DNA from: Candidatus Scybalocola faecigallinarum
Lineage (GTDB): Bacteria; Bacillota; Clostridia; Lachnospirales; Lachnospiraceae
Assembly (NCBI GenBank): GCA_018711005.1
Contig: DVIT01000027.1
Span: forward strand, 89,632 to 153,631
Direction of reading: 5' to 3'
DNA: 64,000 bases
Positions 25,483-33,448 of this stretch are shown one piece after another. The notes under the pieces are model-generated. The model saw only the letters and a list, made by a program, of their open reading frames with translations, made no database searches and was not told where the DNA came from. Position 1 is the stretch's first letter; each line of letters begins with the position of its first letter. The position numbers and the translations under genes are program-made.

Positions 25483-27240
25483 TTGAAAACGAATAATACA
25501 GCAAACAGTACAGTAAGGATCAGCCATACAAGAACGGGCAGCCCAAGGTTCCGAGCCAGAGGGGAAGGAAAGAACGACCGTGCAAAGAATGAAAAAATAA
25601 AGATTATTCCCCTGGGCGGACTGGAACAGATCGGAATGAATATTACCTGTATTGAATATGAAGATAATATTGTAGTGATCGACTGCGGCCTTGCGTTCCC
25701 ATCGGATGATATGCTGGGAATCGATCTTGTAATCCCGGATATTACTTATCTGAAGGATAATATTTCCAAAGTCAAGGGCTTTGTTATTACCCACGGCCAT
25801 GAGGATCATATCGGTGCCCTGCCTTATGTATTGAAAGATATTAATGTTCCGGTTTATGCGACAAAGCTGACTATGGGCATTATTGAGCATAAATTAAAAG
25901 AACACGGAATGATGAAGATGACAAAGCGCCGTGTGATCCGTCACGGACAGTCCATTAATCTCGGATGTTTCCGTATTGAATTTATCAAAACCAACCACAG
26001 TATTGCAGATGCCACAGCTCTGGCCATTTACACACCGGCAGGCATTATTGTCCATACCGGCGACTTTAAGATCGATTACACGCCGGTTTTTGGCGACAGG
26101 ATCGACCTTGGTCGGTTTGCCGAGCTTGGAAAGAAGGGCGTGCTGGCGCTGATGTGCGACAGTACCAATGCAGAGCGGCCGGGATTTACCCAGTCTGAGC
26201 GTACCGTGGGACTTCAGTTTGAGCATATTTTTAATGAACATCAGAAAAACCGTCTCATCATAGCTACATTTGCGTCCAATGTGGACCGGGTGCAGCAGAT
26301 CATTAATATGGCCCATAAGTATGGCCGCAAGGTCATTGTCGAGGGCCGCAGCATGGTGAATATTATCAGTATTGCCCAGGAACTGGGATATATTAATATT
26401 CCGGATAACACGCTGATCGAGCTGGATCAGATGAAAAATTATCCGCCGGAGCAGATTGTTTTGATCACTACCGGAAGCCAGGGCGAGACTATGGCTGCCC
26501 TTTCCAGAATGGCGGCCAGCATCCACCGAAAGGTTTCTATTGTTCCGGGAGACACGGTGGTATTCAGTTCTAATCCTATCCCGGGCAATGAAAAGGCAGT
26601 ATCCAACGTAATCAATGAGCTTTATATGAAGGGAGCAGAAGTGATCTACCAGGATACTCATGTATCCGGCCATGCCTGCCAGGAAGATATTAAGCTGATT
26701 TACGCGTTGACTCAGCCTAAATTTGCCATTCCTGTCCATGGTGAGTACCGCCATCTTATCGCACATGCCCGCCTGGCTGAGATGATGGGGGTTGAAAAGG
26801 ATCACATTATCCTTATGGAAACCGGAGATGTGCTGGAGATTGGCAGCGATAAGGCGTCCATTACCGGAAAGGTTCACTGCGGTGATGTAATGGTAGACGG
26901 CCTTGGTGTAGGCGATGTGGGAAATATCGTATTGCGTGACCGTCAGCTGCTTTCACAAAACGGCCTGCTGATTGTTGTGATCACTCTGGAAAAGTATACC
27001 AATCAGATTTTAGCCGGGCCGGATATTGTATCCCGCGGTTTTGTATATGTAAGGGAGTCGGAGACTCTTATGGAAGATGCCCGTCATGTGGTGAGCAATG
27101 CTTTGGAAAATTGCCTGAGTCATCGCTGCAGCGACTGGGGCAAGATTAAAAATGTTGTGCGGGAGGCTCTGGGAGACTATGTCTGGAAACAGACCAAGCG
27201 TAATCCCATGATCCTGCCGATCATTATGGAAGTTGAATAA
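25483..27240 (+). CDS. rnj: Ribonuclease J
   Basis: 585 residues. Metallo-beta-lactamase/beta-CASP enzyme with endonuclease and 5'-3' exonuclease activity, central to mRNA turnover and rRNA maturation in Firmicutes. A basic N-terminal extension of about 35 residues precedes IIPLGGLEQIGMN. The catalytic motif HGHEDHIGAL lies near residue 105. Further landmarks are HTGDFKIDYTP, MCDSTNAERPG, TTGSQGE and the C-terminal metal motif HVSGHA. The gene starts with TTG with GGAGGTG upstream. Only one RNase J is visible here, so I give no number. YlbF, an RNase Y-related factor in Bacillus, follows in the same direction. Confidence 0.97.
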   Translation: MKTNNTANSTVRISHTRTGSPRFRARGEGKNDRAKNEKIKIIPLGGLEQIGMNITCIEYEDNIVVIDCGLAFPSDDMLGIDLVIPDITYLKDNISKVKGFVITHGHEDHIGALPYVLKDINVPVYATKLTMGIIEHKLKEHGMMKMTKRRVIRHGQSINLGCFRIEFIKTNHSIADATALAIYTPAGIIVHTGDFKIDYTPVFGDRIDLGRFAELGKKGVLALMCDSTNAERPGFTQSERTVGLQFEHIFNEHQKNRLIIATFASNVDRVQQIINMAHKYGRKVIVEGRSMVNIISIAQELGYINIPDNTLIELDQMKNYPPEQIVLITTGSQGETMAALSRMAASIHRKVSIVPGDTVVFSSNPIPGNEKAVSNVINELYMKGAEVIYQDTHVSGHACQEDIKLIYALTQPKFAIPVHGEYRHLIAHARLAEMMGVEKDHIILMETGDVLEIGSDKASITGKVHCGDVMVDGLGVGDVGNIVLRDRQLLSQNGLLIVVITLEKYTNQILAGPDIVSRGFVYVRESETLMEDARHVVSNALENCLSHRCSDWGKIKNVVREALGDYVWKQTKRNPMILPIIMEVE

Positions 27241-27268
27241 GGCTAAGTGCCGATAAGGAGCGTATGTA

Positions 27269-27625
27269 ATGCCGGGTGTCAGGGAAAAAACCGAAGAATT
27301 GATCGATTTGATCAAACACAGTAAAGAATACCGATCTTATAATGAACTCAGAGCATTTATAACTCACGAATCCGGGATCAGGGACCGGATCGACAGTTTT
27401 CGCAGGGATCTGCTGACAGCGCAGAATGATCCGGGGAGCGATCCGGAAACCTTTGCCAGGATCAGCAAAGAATATGAAGATATTCTTGAGAATCCCCAGG
27501 TCGCGGAGTATTTGTCTGCAGAACAGGCTGTGATACAGATGATGCGGGACATTTATGAAAGGCTTGGCAGTGCGGTAGCCTTAGATCTGAGTTTTCTCGG
27601 AGAAGTGAAGGAGTTGAACATATGA
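27269..27625 (+). CDS. YlbF/YmcA family protein
   Basis: 118 residues, predicted almost entirely helical, with LIDLIKHSKEYRSYNEL at the start and EYEDILENPQVAEYLSAEQAV in the C-terminal half, as in YlbF/YmcA (DUF964). In Bacillus these proteins form the Y-complex that modulates RNase Y and thereby competence, biofilm formation and sporulation. The gene starts 28 bases after the RNase J gene, so an RNA-turnover role fits its context. Its stop overlaps the next ATG by four bases. Confidence 0.88.
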   Translation: MPGVREKTEELIDLIKHSKEYRSYNELRAFITHESGIRDRIDSFRRDLLTAQNDPGSDPETFARISKEYEDILENPQVAEYLSAEQAVIQMMRDIYERLGSAVALDLSFLGEVKELNI

Positions 27626-28017
27626 GAAAGATACTTTTAGGTTTTTTTGAACTCTGTATTCATATTGTCATATATGCCCTGGTTATTTTCCTTGTTTACC
27701 GGGCTGCTGTATTTGCCTATGATTTCTCTTATAATGTTTTTGGAGATCCCGTTATGTCAAAGTATGATACACAGACAGTGACAGTGGTAGTGGATGATGG
27801 AGATTCAGCATCTACAGTAGCTTCAAAGCTGAAGGATGCAGGGCTGATCAAGTATGAAGCAGCCTTTGTGATCCGTGTGCGCTTAGAGGAAATGGGCGAT
27901 AAGATCATGCCGGGGACCTTTGAGTTAAGTCCCAGTATGTCTGTGGAAGAAATATTGCAGATCCTAGCGACAGAGGGCGAGATCCGGCAAGAGGAGAGCG
28001 GGGTAATCACACGATGA
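27622..28017 (+). CDS. Short membrane protein resembling only the N-terminal part of MltG/YceG
   Basis: 131 residues. One N-terminal membrane segment (about residues 10-32) and then an extracytoplasmic module: VDDGDSASTVASKLKDAGLI and MPGTFELSPSMSVEEILQIL resemble the LysM-like start of MltG (YceG), where ...VASLLKEKGLI and G.Y.ls..ms..eil appear. The catalytic transglycosylase domain is missing, and the stop overlaps trmR cleanly, so this is not an obvious frameshift. Such short forms may sense or bind glycan rather than cut it. It overlaps neighbours by four bases on both sides, so it is embedded in a tight operon. Confidence 0.8.
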   Translation: MRKILLGFFELCIHIVIYALVIFLVYRAAVFAYDFSYNVFGDPVMSKYDTQTVTVVVDDGDSASTVASKLKDAGLIKYEAAFVIRVRLEEMGDKIMPGTFELSPSMSVEEILQILATEGEIRQEESGVITR

Positions 28018-28661
28018 ATGTAGACGAGCGGATGACAGCGTATATCCGCTCCCTGGATCATGGAGAGAATGAATATATAAGGACACTGGAGCAGGAGGCC
28101 CTTAATGATCGTGTACCGATCATCCGCAAGGAAACCGCTGCCCTGCTCCGCGTGCTCCTGACCATGAAAAAGCCCAAAAGGCTCCTGGAAGTAGGGGCTG
28201 CCGTGGGCTTTTCTTCTATCTTCATGAGTGAATATGCGGGAGCGTCATGTAAGATCACAACCATAGAAAATTATGAGCCCAGGATCGTAAAGGCCAGGGA
28301 GAATATAAAAAATGCCGGAAAGCAGGAGCAGATTACCCTATTAGAGGGCGATGCTGCGGATATTTTAAAAACATTGGAGCCGCCCTATGATTTTATATTT
28401 ATGGATGCGGCCAAAGGGCAGTATATGCACTTTTTTCCTCAGATCATGCGTCTTTTAGAAGACGGCGGTGTTCTTGTCAGTGACAACGTGCTTCAGGACG
28501 GGGATATTGTCCAGTCCAGATATGCAGTCACGCGCAGAAATCGCACGATCCACAGCCGTATGCGGGAATATTTGTGGGAGCTGACCCACAACGATGCCCT
28601 TGAGACTGTCGTCCTGCCTGTTGGCGACGGCGTTACGATTAGTACCAAAAAGCCCCGGTAG
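28014..28661 (+). CDS. trmR: SAM-dependent O-methyltransferase, TrmR-like
   Basis: 215 residues, class I methyltransferase of the COMT-like group: LLEVGAAVGFSSIFMSEYA (motif I), ITTIENYEPRIVKARENIKNAG (motif II) and FIFMDAAKGQY (motif IV, metal-binding aspartates), DGGVLVSDNVLQDG. In Bacillus, TrmR (YrrM) methylates 5-hydroxyuridine at tRNA position 34, with hydroxylation by TrhP-type U32 proteins encoded beside it. The same adjacency here (a U32 gene follows) supports this function. Other small-molecule O-methyltransferases look similar. Start overlaps the previous gene. Confidence 0.88.
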   Translation: MNVDERMTAYIRSLDHGENEYIRTLEQEALNDRVPIIRKETAALLRVLLTMKKPKRLLEVGAAVGFSSIFMSEYAGASCKITTIENYEPRIVKARENIKNAGKQEQITLLEGDAADILKTLEPPYDFIFMDAAKGQYMHFFPQIMRLLEDGGVLVSDNVLQDGDIVQSRYAVTRRNRTIHSRMREYLWELTHNDALETVVLPVGDGVTISTKKPR

Positions 28662-28683
28662 CAGCAATGAAAGGAGAAACGCA

Positions 28684-29910
28684 TTGAAAAAACCAGAATT
28701 ATTAATTCCTGCCAGCTGTCTTGAGGTTTTAAAGACAGCGGTCAACTTTGGCGCTGACGCCGTGTATATTGGCGGCGAGGTGTTCAGCCTTCGTGCAAAA
28801 TCGAAAAACTTTTCAAAAGAAGATATGATCGAAGGCATCGCCTATGCTCACGCCAAAGGGGTAAGAGTATTTGTTACAGCCAACATCCTGGCACATAACC
28901 GGGATCTGGATGAATTTGAAAAATATCTTATGGAGCTGAAAGACATAGGGCCGGATGCGCTGATTATTTCCGATCCGGGGATTTTTATGATGGCCCGGAG
29001 AATCTGTCCGGAAATCGAGATTCATGTCAGCACTCAGGCGAATAATACCAATTATGCCACCTTTAATTTCTGGCATGAGCTGGGGGCAAAGCGGGTAGTG
29101 ACAGCCAGGGAGCTGTCCCTGGAAGAAATCCGACAGATCCGGGATCATATCCCTGAGGATCTGGAAATCGAAACCTTTGTCCATGGAGCTATGTGCATTT
29201 CCTACTCCGGACGGTGCCTGCTGTCCAGCTTTCTGGCAGGCCGGGACGCCAACCAGGGGGCCTGCACCCATCCGTGCCGCTGGAAGTATGCCCTGATGGA
29301 AGAAACGCGGCCGGGCGAGTATTACCCGGTGTTTGAAAATGAGCGGGGAACCTATATTTTAAATTCCAAGGATCTGTGCATGATCGAACATATCCCGGAT
29401 CTTGTGGCTGCCGGCATTGACAGCTTTAAAGTGGAAGGCCGCATGAAAACGGCGCTGTATGTGGCAGATGTGACCCGTACCTACCGTCAGGCTATTGACG
29501 ACTACTTTACCGATCCGGCCCTTTATGAAAGCCGTATGGACCATTACCGGGAAGAAATCGCCAAAGGGACTTACCGCATGTATACCACAGGCTTTTTCTA
29601 TGGCAAGCCGGATGAAAATGCCCAGATCTACGACAGCAACACCTATATTAAGTCCTACACGTATCTTGGCCTGATCAACGGCCGGAACGAAGCCGGGCTT
29701 TACGGTTTTGAACAGCGCAACAAGTTTAGTGTTGGGGATACGATTGAGGTGATGAAGCCGGACGGACAGGATCTGACAGTAACTGTGAAAAAAATGACGG
29801 ATGAGGACGGCAATGCTATGGAAAGCTGTCCTCACCCGAAACAAAAAATATTTATTGATCTTGGGGTTCCCCTTTCCGACGGGGATCTTCTTAGACGGAA
29901 GGATGCTTAA
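28684..29910 (+). CDS. trhP: U32 family protein, tRNA hydroxylation factor TrhP-like
   Basis: 408 residues. The TTG at 28684 with AAAGGAG upstream matches the usual family start KKPELLIPA; the longer frame from 28594 overlaps trmR and is not used. Landmarks: GADAVYIGGEVFSLRAKS, VTANILAHNRDL, GAMCISYSGRCLLSSFLAGRD, GACTHPCRWKY and GIDSFKVEGRMKT. The four conserved cysteines in this middle part may hold an Fe-S cluster. U32 proteins were named collagenase-like peptidases, but TrhP-type members are needed for 5-hydroxyuridine in tRNA. The trmR neighbour supports that role. Confidence 0.93.
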   Translation: MKKPELLIPASCLEVLKTAVNFGADAVYIGGEVFSLRAKSKNFSKEDMIEGIAYAHAKGVRVFVTANILAHNRDLDEFEKYLMELKDIGPDALIISDPGIFMMARRICPEIEIHVSTQANNTNYATFNFWHELGAKRVVTARELSLEEIRQIRDHIPEDLEIETFVHGAMCISYSGRCLLSSFLAGRDANQGACTHPCRWKYALMEETRPGEYYPVFENERGTYILNSKDLCMIEHIPDLVAAGIDSFKVEGRMKTALYVADVTRTYRQAIDDYFTDPALYESRMDHYREEIAKGTYRMYTTGFFYGKPDENAQIYDSNTYIKSYTYLGLINGRNEAGLYGFEQRNKFSVGDTIEVMKPDGQDLTVTVKKMTDEDGNAMESCPHPKQKIFIDLGVPLSDGDLLRRKDA

Positions 29911-29955
29911 GCGCATCACCGGCTGACCGGGCCGCCGCTGTTAAAGGGGGAGCCG

Positions 29956-30531
29956 TTAAAGGTTTGCAGAGTTAAAGGGCTGTACCGGCCGGGGCGGCAC
30001 CTGGTGGGGGCCAATGGCTTTTTCCATCCATACCATGTCATACCACCGGCCGCCTTTATAGCCGCAGCAGTGGAAATGTCCGGCCATGGTATAGCCTAAA
30101 TGGCTATGGAAATGCACACTGTTTTTCGTAAGATAAGGATCATCGTCCGTCCGCGGAAAGGCAATACAGGCGTTCATGTTCAGGATGTTCTGCTTTTTCA
30201 GACTTTCTTCCAAAGCCTGATGGAGGGCTTTTCCCACGCCCTGTCGGGTCATGCCCTTGCGGACGTAGATGGAAGTCTCCACCGCCCAGTCATAGGCCGG
30301 ACGGCCCTTAAAGGGGGAAGCATAGGCATATCCGGCAATCTGGCCGTCAATGCGGGCCACCAGCCATGGATAGCGATTTAAAACACCGGACATGCGCCGG
30401 CAAAATTCCTCAAGAGAGGGAACCTCATATTCAAAAGTAATGGCCGTTTCAGTCACATAAGGGGCGTAAATTTCCAACAGAGCCGCCGCATCCGCCAAAG
30501 ATGCCGGCTCTATTTTTATTTCAGTATCCAT
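29956..30531 (-). CDS. GNAT family N-acetyltransferase (phosphinothricin acetyltransferase-like)
   Basis: 191 residues. GNAT fold with the acetyl-CoA loop in VRKGMTRQGVGKALHQALEE (motif A, R/QxxGxG/A form), preceded by YVTETAITFEYEVPSLEEF and followed by NSVHFHSHLGYTMAGHFHCCGYKGGRWYDMVWMEK. This wording is close to the Pat/MddA/YncA group that acetylates L-methionine sulfoximine, sulfone or phosphinothricin, but substrates within the group vary. ATG at 30531 has AAGGAG upstream. It starts 15 bases after the aroE stop, so it is the second gene of an aroE transcript. The C-terminal tail is proline-rich. Confidence 0.88.
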   Translation of the reverse strand: MDTEIKIEPASLADAAALLEIYAPYVTETAITFEYEVPSLEEFCRRMSGVLNRYPWLVARIDGQIAGYAYASPFKGRPAYDWAVETSIYVRKGMTRQGVGKALHQALEESLKKQNILNMNACIAFPRTDDDPYLTKNSVHFHSHLGYTMAGHFHCCGYKGGRWYDMVWMEKAIGPHQVPPRPVQPFNSANL

Positions 30532-30546
30532 GATAAGATCTCCTTG

Positions 30547-31410
30547 TTATTTAAAATACTTTTCCTTAATGGGCTCCACAGGCATGTCCAGGCCTGTCCA
30601 CAGGCGGAAGCTTTCCGCGCCCTGGTATAAAAGCATATAAAGGCCGTTAAAGGCCGGACAGCCCTGCTGGCGTGCCAGGCGCATAAGCTTGGTTTCCCGG
30701 GGATTATAAATAATATCTGAGACAGCCAGGTCTTTATGGAAAACAGACGGATCCCGGATCAGGCATTCATCTTCATAAGGCGCCATGCCTGCATTGGTGG
30801 CATTGGTCAGCACATGGCTGGATAAAATACTTTCTCCCAGGGCATCCTCGTCATTTAAGTCATGGAGAGTGACACGGCACGAGGTCCTGGCATTTAACTG
30901 CTGAATCAGGGCCTGGGCCTTTTCATAGGTCGGGCTTTTCCGGTTAAAGACACGGATTTCTTTAACACCGTCCAGAGCTGCCTGGACAAGAATGGCTGTA
31001 GCTGCCCCTCCGGCCCCTAAAAGCGTCATGACCTTGCCGGGAAGAGGGAAGCCGGCTTCACTGGCAGCTCTCATATAGCCGATGCCGTCGGTGGTGTAGC
31101 CGGTAAGTACGCCGTTATCGTTGACAATGGTATTAACTGCACCGCACAGCTGTGCTGCAGGGGACAGCCGGTCTGCCAGGGCGGCCATGGCATTTTTGTG
31201 AGGCATGGTCAGGTTAAAGCCCCGCACGCCTAAGGTTTTAAGGCCATATACAGCAGTTTTCAGATCTTTAGGTTTAACATCAAAGGCCAGGTAGGCATAG
31301 GGCAGATCAAGGAGACGAAAGGCCTCATTATGCATCATAGGAGAAATGCTGTGGGCCACAGGACTGCCTAAAAGGCCTGTAAGTATGGTATGTCCGGTAA
31401 TTTCTGGCAT
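30547..31410 (-). CDS. aroE: Shikimate dehydrogenase
   Basis: About 287 residues. Reduces 3-dehydroshikimate to shikimate with NADPH. Visible motifs: GSPVAHSISPMMHNEAF (substrate site), GFNLTMPHKNAM (catalytic lysine), GYTTDGIGYMRA, the nucleotide-binding LGAGGAATAILVQAAL, VSDIIYNP and QGAESFRLWTG. A GAGG site favours the ATG at 31410; the in-frame ATG at 31425 adds five residues and has a weaker site. It is transcribed away from an aroD-aroK fusion gene, with a shared 140-base control region. The two genes together cover three consecutive shikimate steps. Confidence 0.96.
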   Translation of the reverse strand: MPEITGHTILTGLLGSPVAHSISPMMHNEAFRLLDLPYAYLAFDVKPKDLKTAVYGLKTLGVRGFNLTMPHKNAMAALADRLSPAAQLCGAVNTIVNDNGVLTGYTTDGIGYMRAASEAGFPLPGKVMTLLGAGGAATAILVQAALDGVKEIRVFNRKSPTYEKAQALIQQLNARTSCRVTLHDLNDEDALGESILSSHVLTNATNAGMAPYEDECLIRDPSVFHKDLAVSDIIYNPRETKLMRLARQQGCPAFNGLYMLLYQGAESFRLWTGLDMPVEPIKEKYFK

Positions 31411-31440
31411 TGGATCAATCCTCATTTCTTTTGCAAAATC

Positions 31441-31476
31441 TCTTTACTTTACAAATATAATATATTAAAGTAAAGA
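31441..31476. promoter_or_regulatory. Candidate operator between divergent aroE and aroD-aroK
   Basis: Perfect 11-bp inverted repeat TCTTTACTTTA (31441-31451) and TAAAGTAAAGA (31466-31476) flanking an AT-rich 14-base centre that contains TATAAT (31456-31461). Its place between two divergent genes of one pathway makes a shared regulator plausible. No regulator gene sits next to it, and the element could also be read as a hairpin. Confidence 0.5.
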
Positions 31477-31549
31477 AAGCAATAGTAACTGTTCAGGCAT
31501 GCACCATTCGCGCAGCAAGGGTGTATGCAATACGAAAAGAGGAATGACT

Positions 31550-32920
31550 ATGAAGATCGTAGAAGTCCGGGGAATAAAGATCGGCACAGGACGGCCAAAG
31601 ATCTGTATTCCCGTTATGGAAAAAAGGACAGAAGATATAGTGGAAATGGCCGGACAGGCCGTTATGGCAGGCGCAGATCTGATCGAATGGCGGGCAGATG
31701 CCTGGGAGCGGCTGGAATGCGGCCGGCTGCCTGGAACTTTAAAAGCCTTAAGGACCCGTATTGGCCAAGTTCCCCTGTTATTTACCATCCGTACATCGTC
31801 AGAAGGCGGCCTTAAGGCCCTTTCTGCGGAAGAATATGCTCAGCTGAACCAGACCGCCATTCAAAGCGGTGTGCCGGATCTGGCAGATGTGGAAATGGGC
31901 CGTGAACCAAAGGCGGTGCAAAGTATTATTACGGCCGCCCATGAAGCTGGCGTAGGCGTGGTAGGCTCATACCATGATTTTTTTAAGACCCCTTCAGTGG
32001 AGGATATGGTGGAGCGGCTTCGGAAGGCCTGTGCCGGAGGCGCAGATATTTTAAAGCTGGCGGTCATGCCTGAAAATATGGATGATGTGGTCCGTTTGCT
32101 GGATGCAACCCAGAAGGCTTCACGAATATTTGACCGCCCTCTGATCACCATGTCCATGGGCGCTATGGGAAGCATCAGCCGTGTGTGGGGCGAATATTTT
32201 GGCAGCGCCGTAACCTTTGGGCAAATGGGACAGGCCAGCGCTCCCGGCCAGTTTGACGCCCGGGAGCTTAGGACAGTGCTGAAGATTTTACACAAGCAGG
32301 CATCCATGGCCGGACATGCTTTGCCGGCCCGGGAGGATATGGAAAGCAAAGATAAAAACCTGGATCACAGCGTCCAATCTCCGGAAGGATATAAAGCGCC
32401 GGCAAAAAAGATACGACATTTATTTTTAACCGGTTTTATGGGAACCGGAAAAACAAGTGTGGCCCGGGAACTGGAAAAGCTGACAGGAATGCCTGTCATG
32501 GAAATGGATGCGGAGCTGGCCCGCCGGGAGGGGCGCAGTATCCCGGATATTTTTGCCGCAGAAGGCGAAGCATATTTTCGCCAGATTGAAACTCAGCTTT
32601 TGCAGGACATTGCCCGGGAAGAAACGGCAATGATCGTTTCCTGCGGCGGGGGCGCGGTGCTGGCTGAAAAAAATCCCCGGCTCATGAAAAGCTGCGGCAA
32701 GGTGGTGCTTTTAACGGCCCGGCCGGAAACTATATACGCCCGGGTCGGCACAGACGAAGGCCGCCCCAATCTTAAGGGCAGGAAATCCGCCAAAGATATT
32801 GAAGCCTTAATGGCCCAGAGAGCGCCTAAATACAAGGCTGCCGCAGATGTTGTGGTGGAAACCGACAGAAAAGACATAAAGGCCATTGCCAGAGAGATCC
32901 TGGCCGTGTGCAGCGAATAA
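31550..32920 (+). CDS. aroD-aroK: Bifunctional type I 3-dehydroquinate dehydratase / shikimate kinase
   Basis: About 456 residues, two domains in one frame. Residues ~1-250 are type I DHQ dehydratase: LIEWRADAW, GSYHDFFKTPS with the catalytic histidine, ILKLAVMP with the Schiff-base lysine near residue 169, and ITMSMGAMGSISRVWGEYFGS. After a charged linker (~250-285) comes shikimate kinase: LTGFMGTGKTSVA Walker A (~295), MDAELARREGRSIPDIF, FRQIETQLL, VSCGGGAV, GRPNL and the C-terminal nucleotide motif. It carries out the third and fifth steps of the shikimate pathway; aroE, divergent, does the fourth. ATG at 31550 chosen for its AAAAGAGG site; an earlier in-frame ATG at 31499 looks untranslated. 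Nothing interrupts either active site. Confidence 0.94.
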   Translation: MKIVEVRGIKIGTGRPKICIPVMEKRTEDIVEMAGQAVMAGADLIEWRADAWERLECGRLPGTLKALRTRIGQVPLLFTIRTSSEGGLKALSAEEYAQLNQTAIQSGVPDLADVEMGREPKAVQSIITAAHEAGVGVVGSYHDFFKTPSVEDMVERLRKACAGGADILKLAVMPENMDDVVRLLDATQKASRIFDRPLITMSMGAMGSISRVWGEYFGSAVTFGQMGQASAPGQFDARELRTVLKILHKQASMAGHALPAREDMESKDKNLDHSVQSPEGYKAPAKKIRHLFLTGFMGTGKTSVARELEKLTGMPVMEMDAELARREGRSIPDIFAAEGEAYFRQIETQLLQDIAREETAMIVSCGGGAVLAEKNPRLMKSCGKVVLLTARPETIYARVGTDEGRPNLKGRKSAKDIEALMAQRAPKYKAAADVVVETDRKDIKAIAREILAVCSE

Positions 32921-32943
32921 AAATATAGCCTTTAGGAGGAAGC

Positions 32944-33438
32944 ATGTTAGAGCGTTTTTATCCGGACCGTGTGAGTCCGTCCACATATGATATTGATTTT
33001 GAAAAGTTGTATAGGGATGGCGTGCGGGGTCTGATTTTTGATATTGATAATACATTAGTGCCTCATGGGGCGCCGGCAGATGCCCGGGCGAAAAAGCTGT
33101 TTGCCCGTTTGAAAAAGATAGGTTTTGCCTGCTGTCTCCTTTCTAATAACGGGGAACACAGAGTTAAAATGTTTAATAAAGATATTGGCGTCCATTATAT
33201 TTGCCATGCCCATAAACCGTCCACTGCCAATTATAAAAAGGCCATGGAGCTTATGGGAACAAACCTGAAAAACACTGTTTTTATTGGCGACCAGCTTTTT
33301 ACAGACATTTACGGTGCTAAAAGGCTGGGCATGGCGAATATATTAGTACGGCCCATCCACCCCAAGGAGGAGATCCAGATCGTTTTGAAACGGCGGCTGG
33401 AAAAGATCGTGCTGCATTTTTATGAAAAGAATAAATGA
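32944..33438 (+). CDS. YqeG family HAD IIIA-type phosphatase
   Basis: 164 residues. HAD motif I is FDIDNTLVPHG, motif II LLSNN and the last motif FIGDQLFTDIYGAKRLGM, with HKPSTANYKKAM supplying the conserved lysine. This pattern is that of YqeG/GEP4-like phosphatases. Eukaryotic GEP4 dephosphorylates phosphatidylglycerophosphate, and a similar role has been suggested for bacterial relatives. ATG at 32944 follows TTAGGAGG. In Bacillus yqeG sits near aroE and GTPase yqeH, so the aro context here is familiar. Its stop falls just before the dipeptidase start. Confidence 0.92.
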   Translation: MLERFYPDRVSPSTYDIDFEKLYRDGVRGLIFDIDNTLVPHGAPADARAKKLFARLKKIGFACCLLSNNGEHRVKMFNKDIGVHYICHAHKPSTANYKKAMELMGTNLKNTVFIGDQLFTDIYGAKRLGMANILVRPIHPKEEIQIVLKRRLEKIVLHFYEKNK

Positions 33439-33448
33439 GGAGGAGCGC

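Noticed and set aside
28594..28683. N-terminal extension of the U32 gene overlapping trmR
   Set aside because: The TTG at 28684 has a good ribosome site and gives the normal family start; the extension is the out-of-frame end of trmR.
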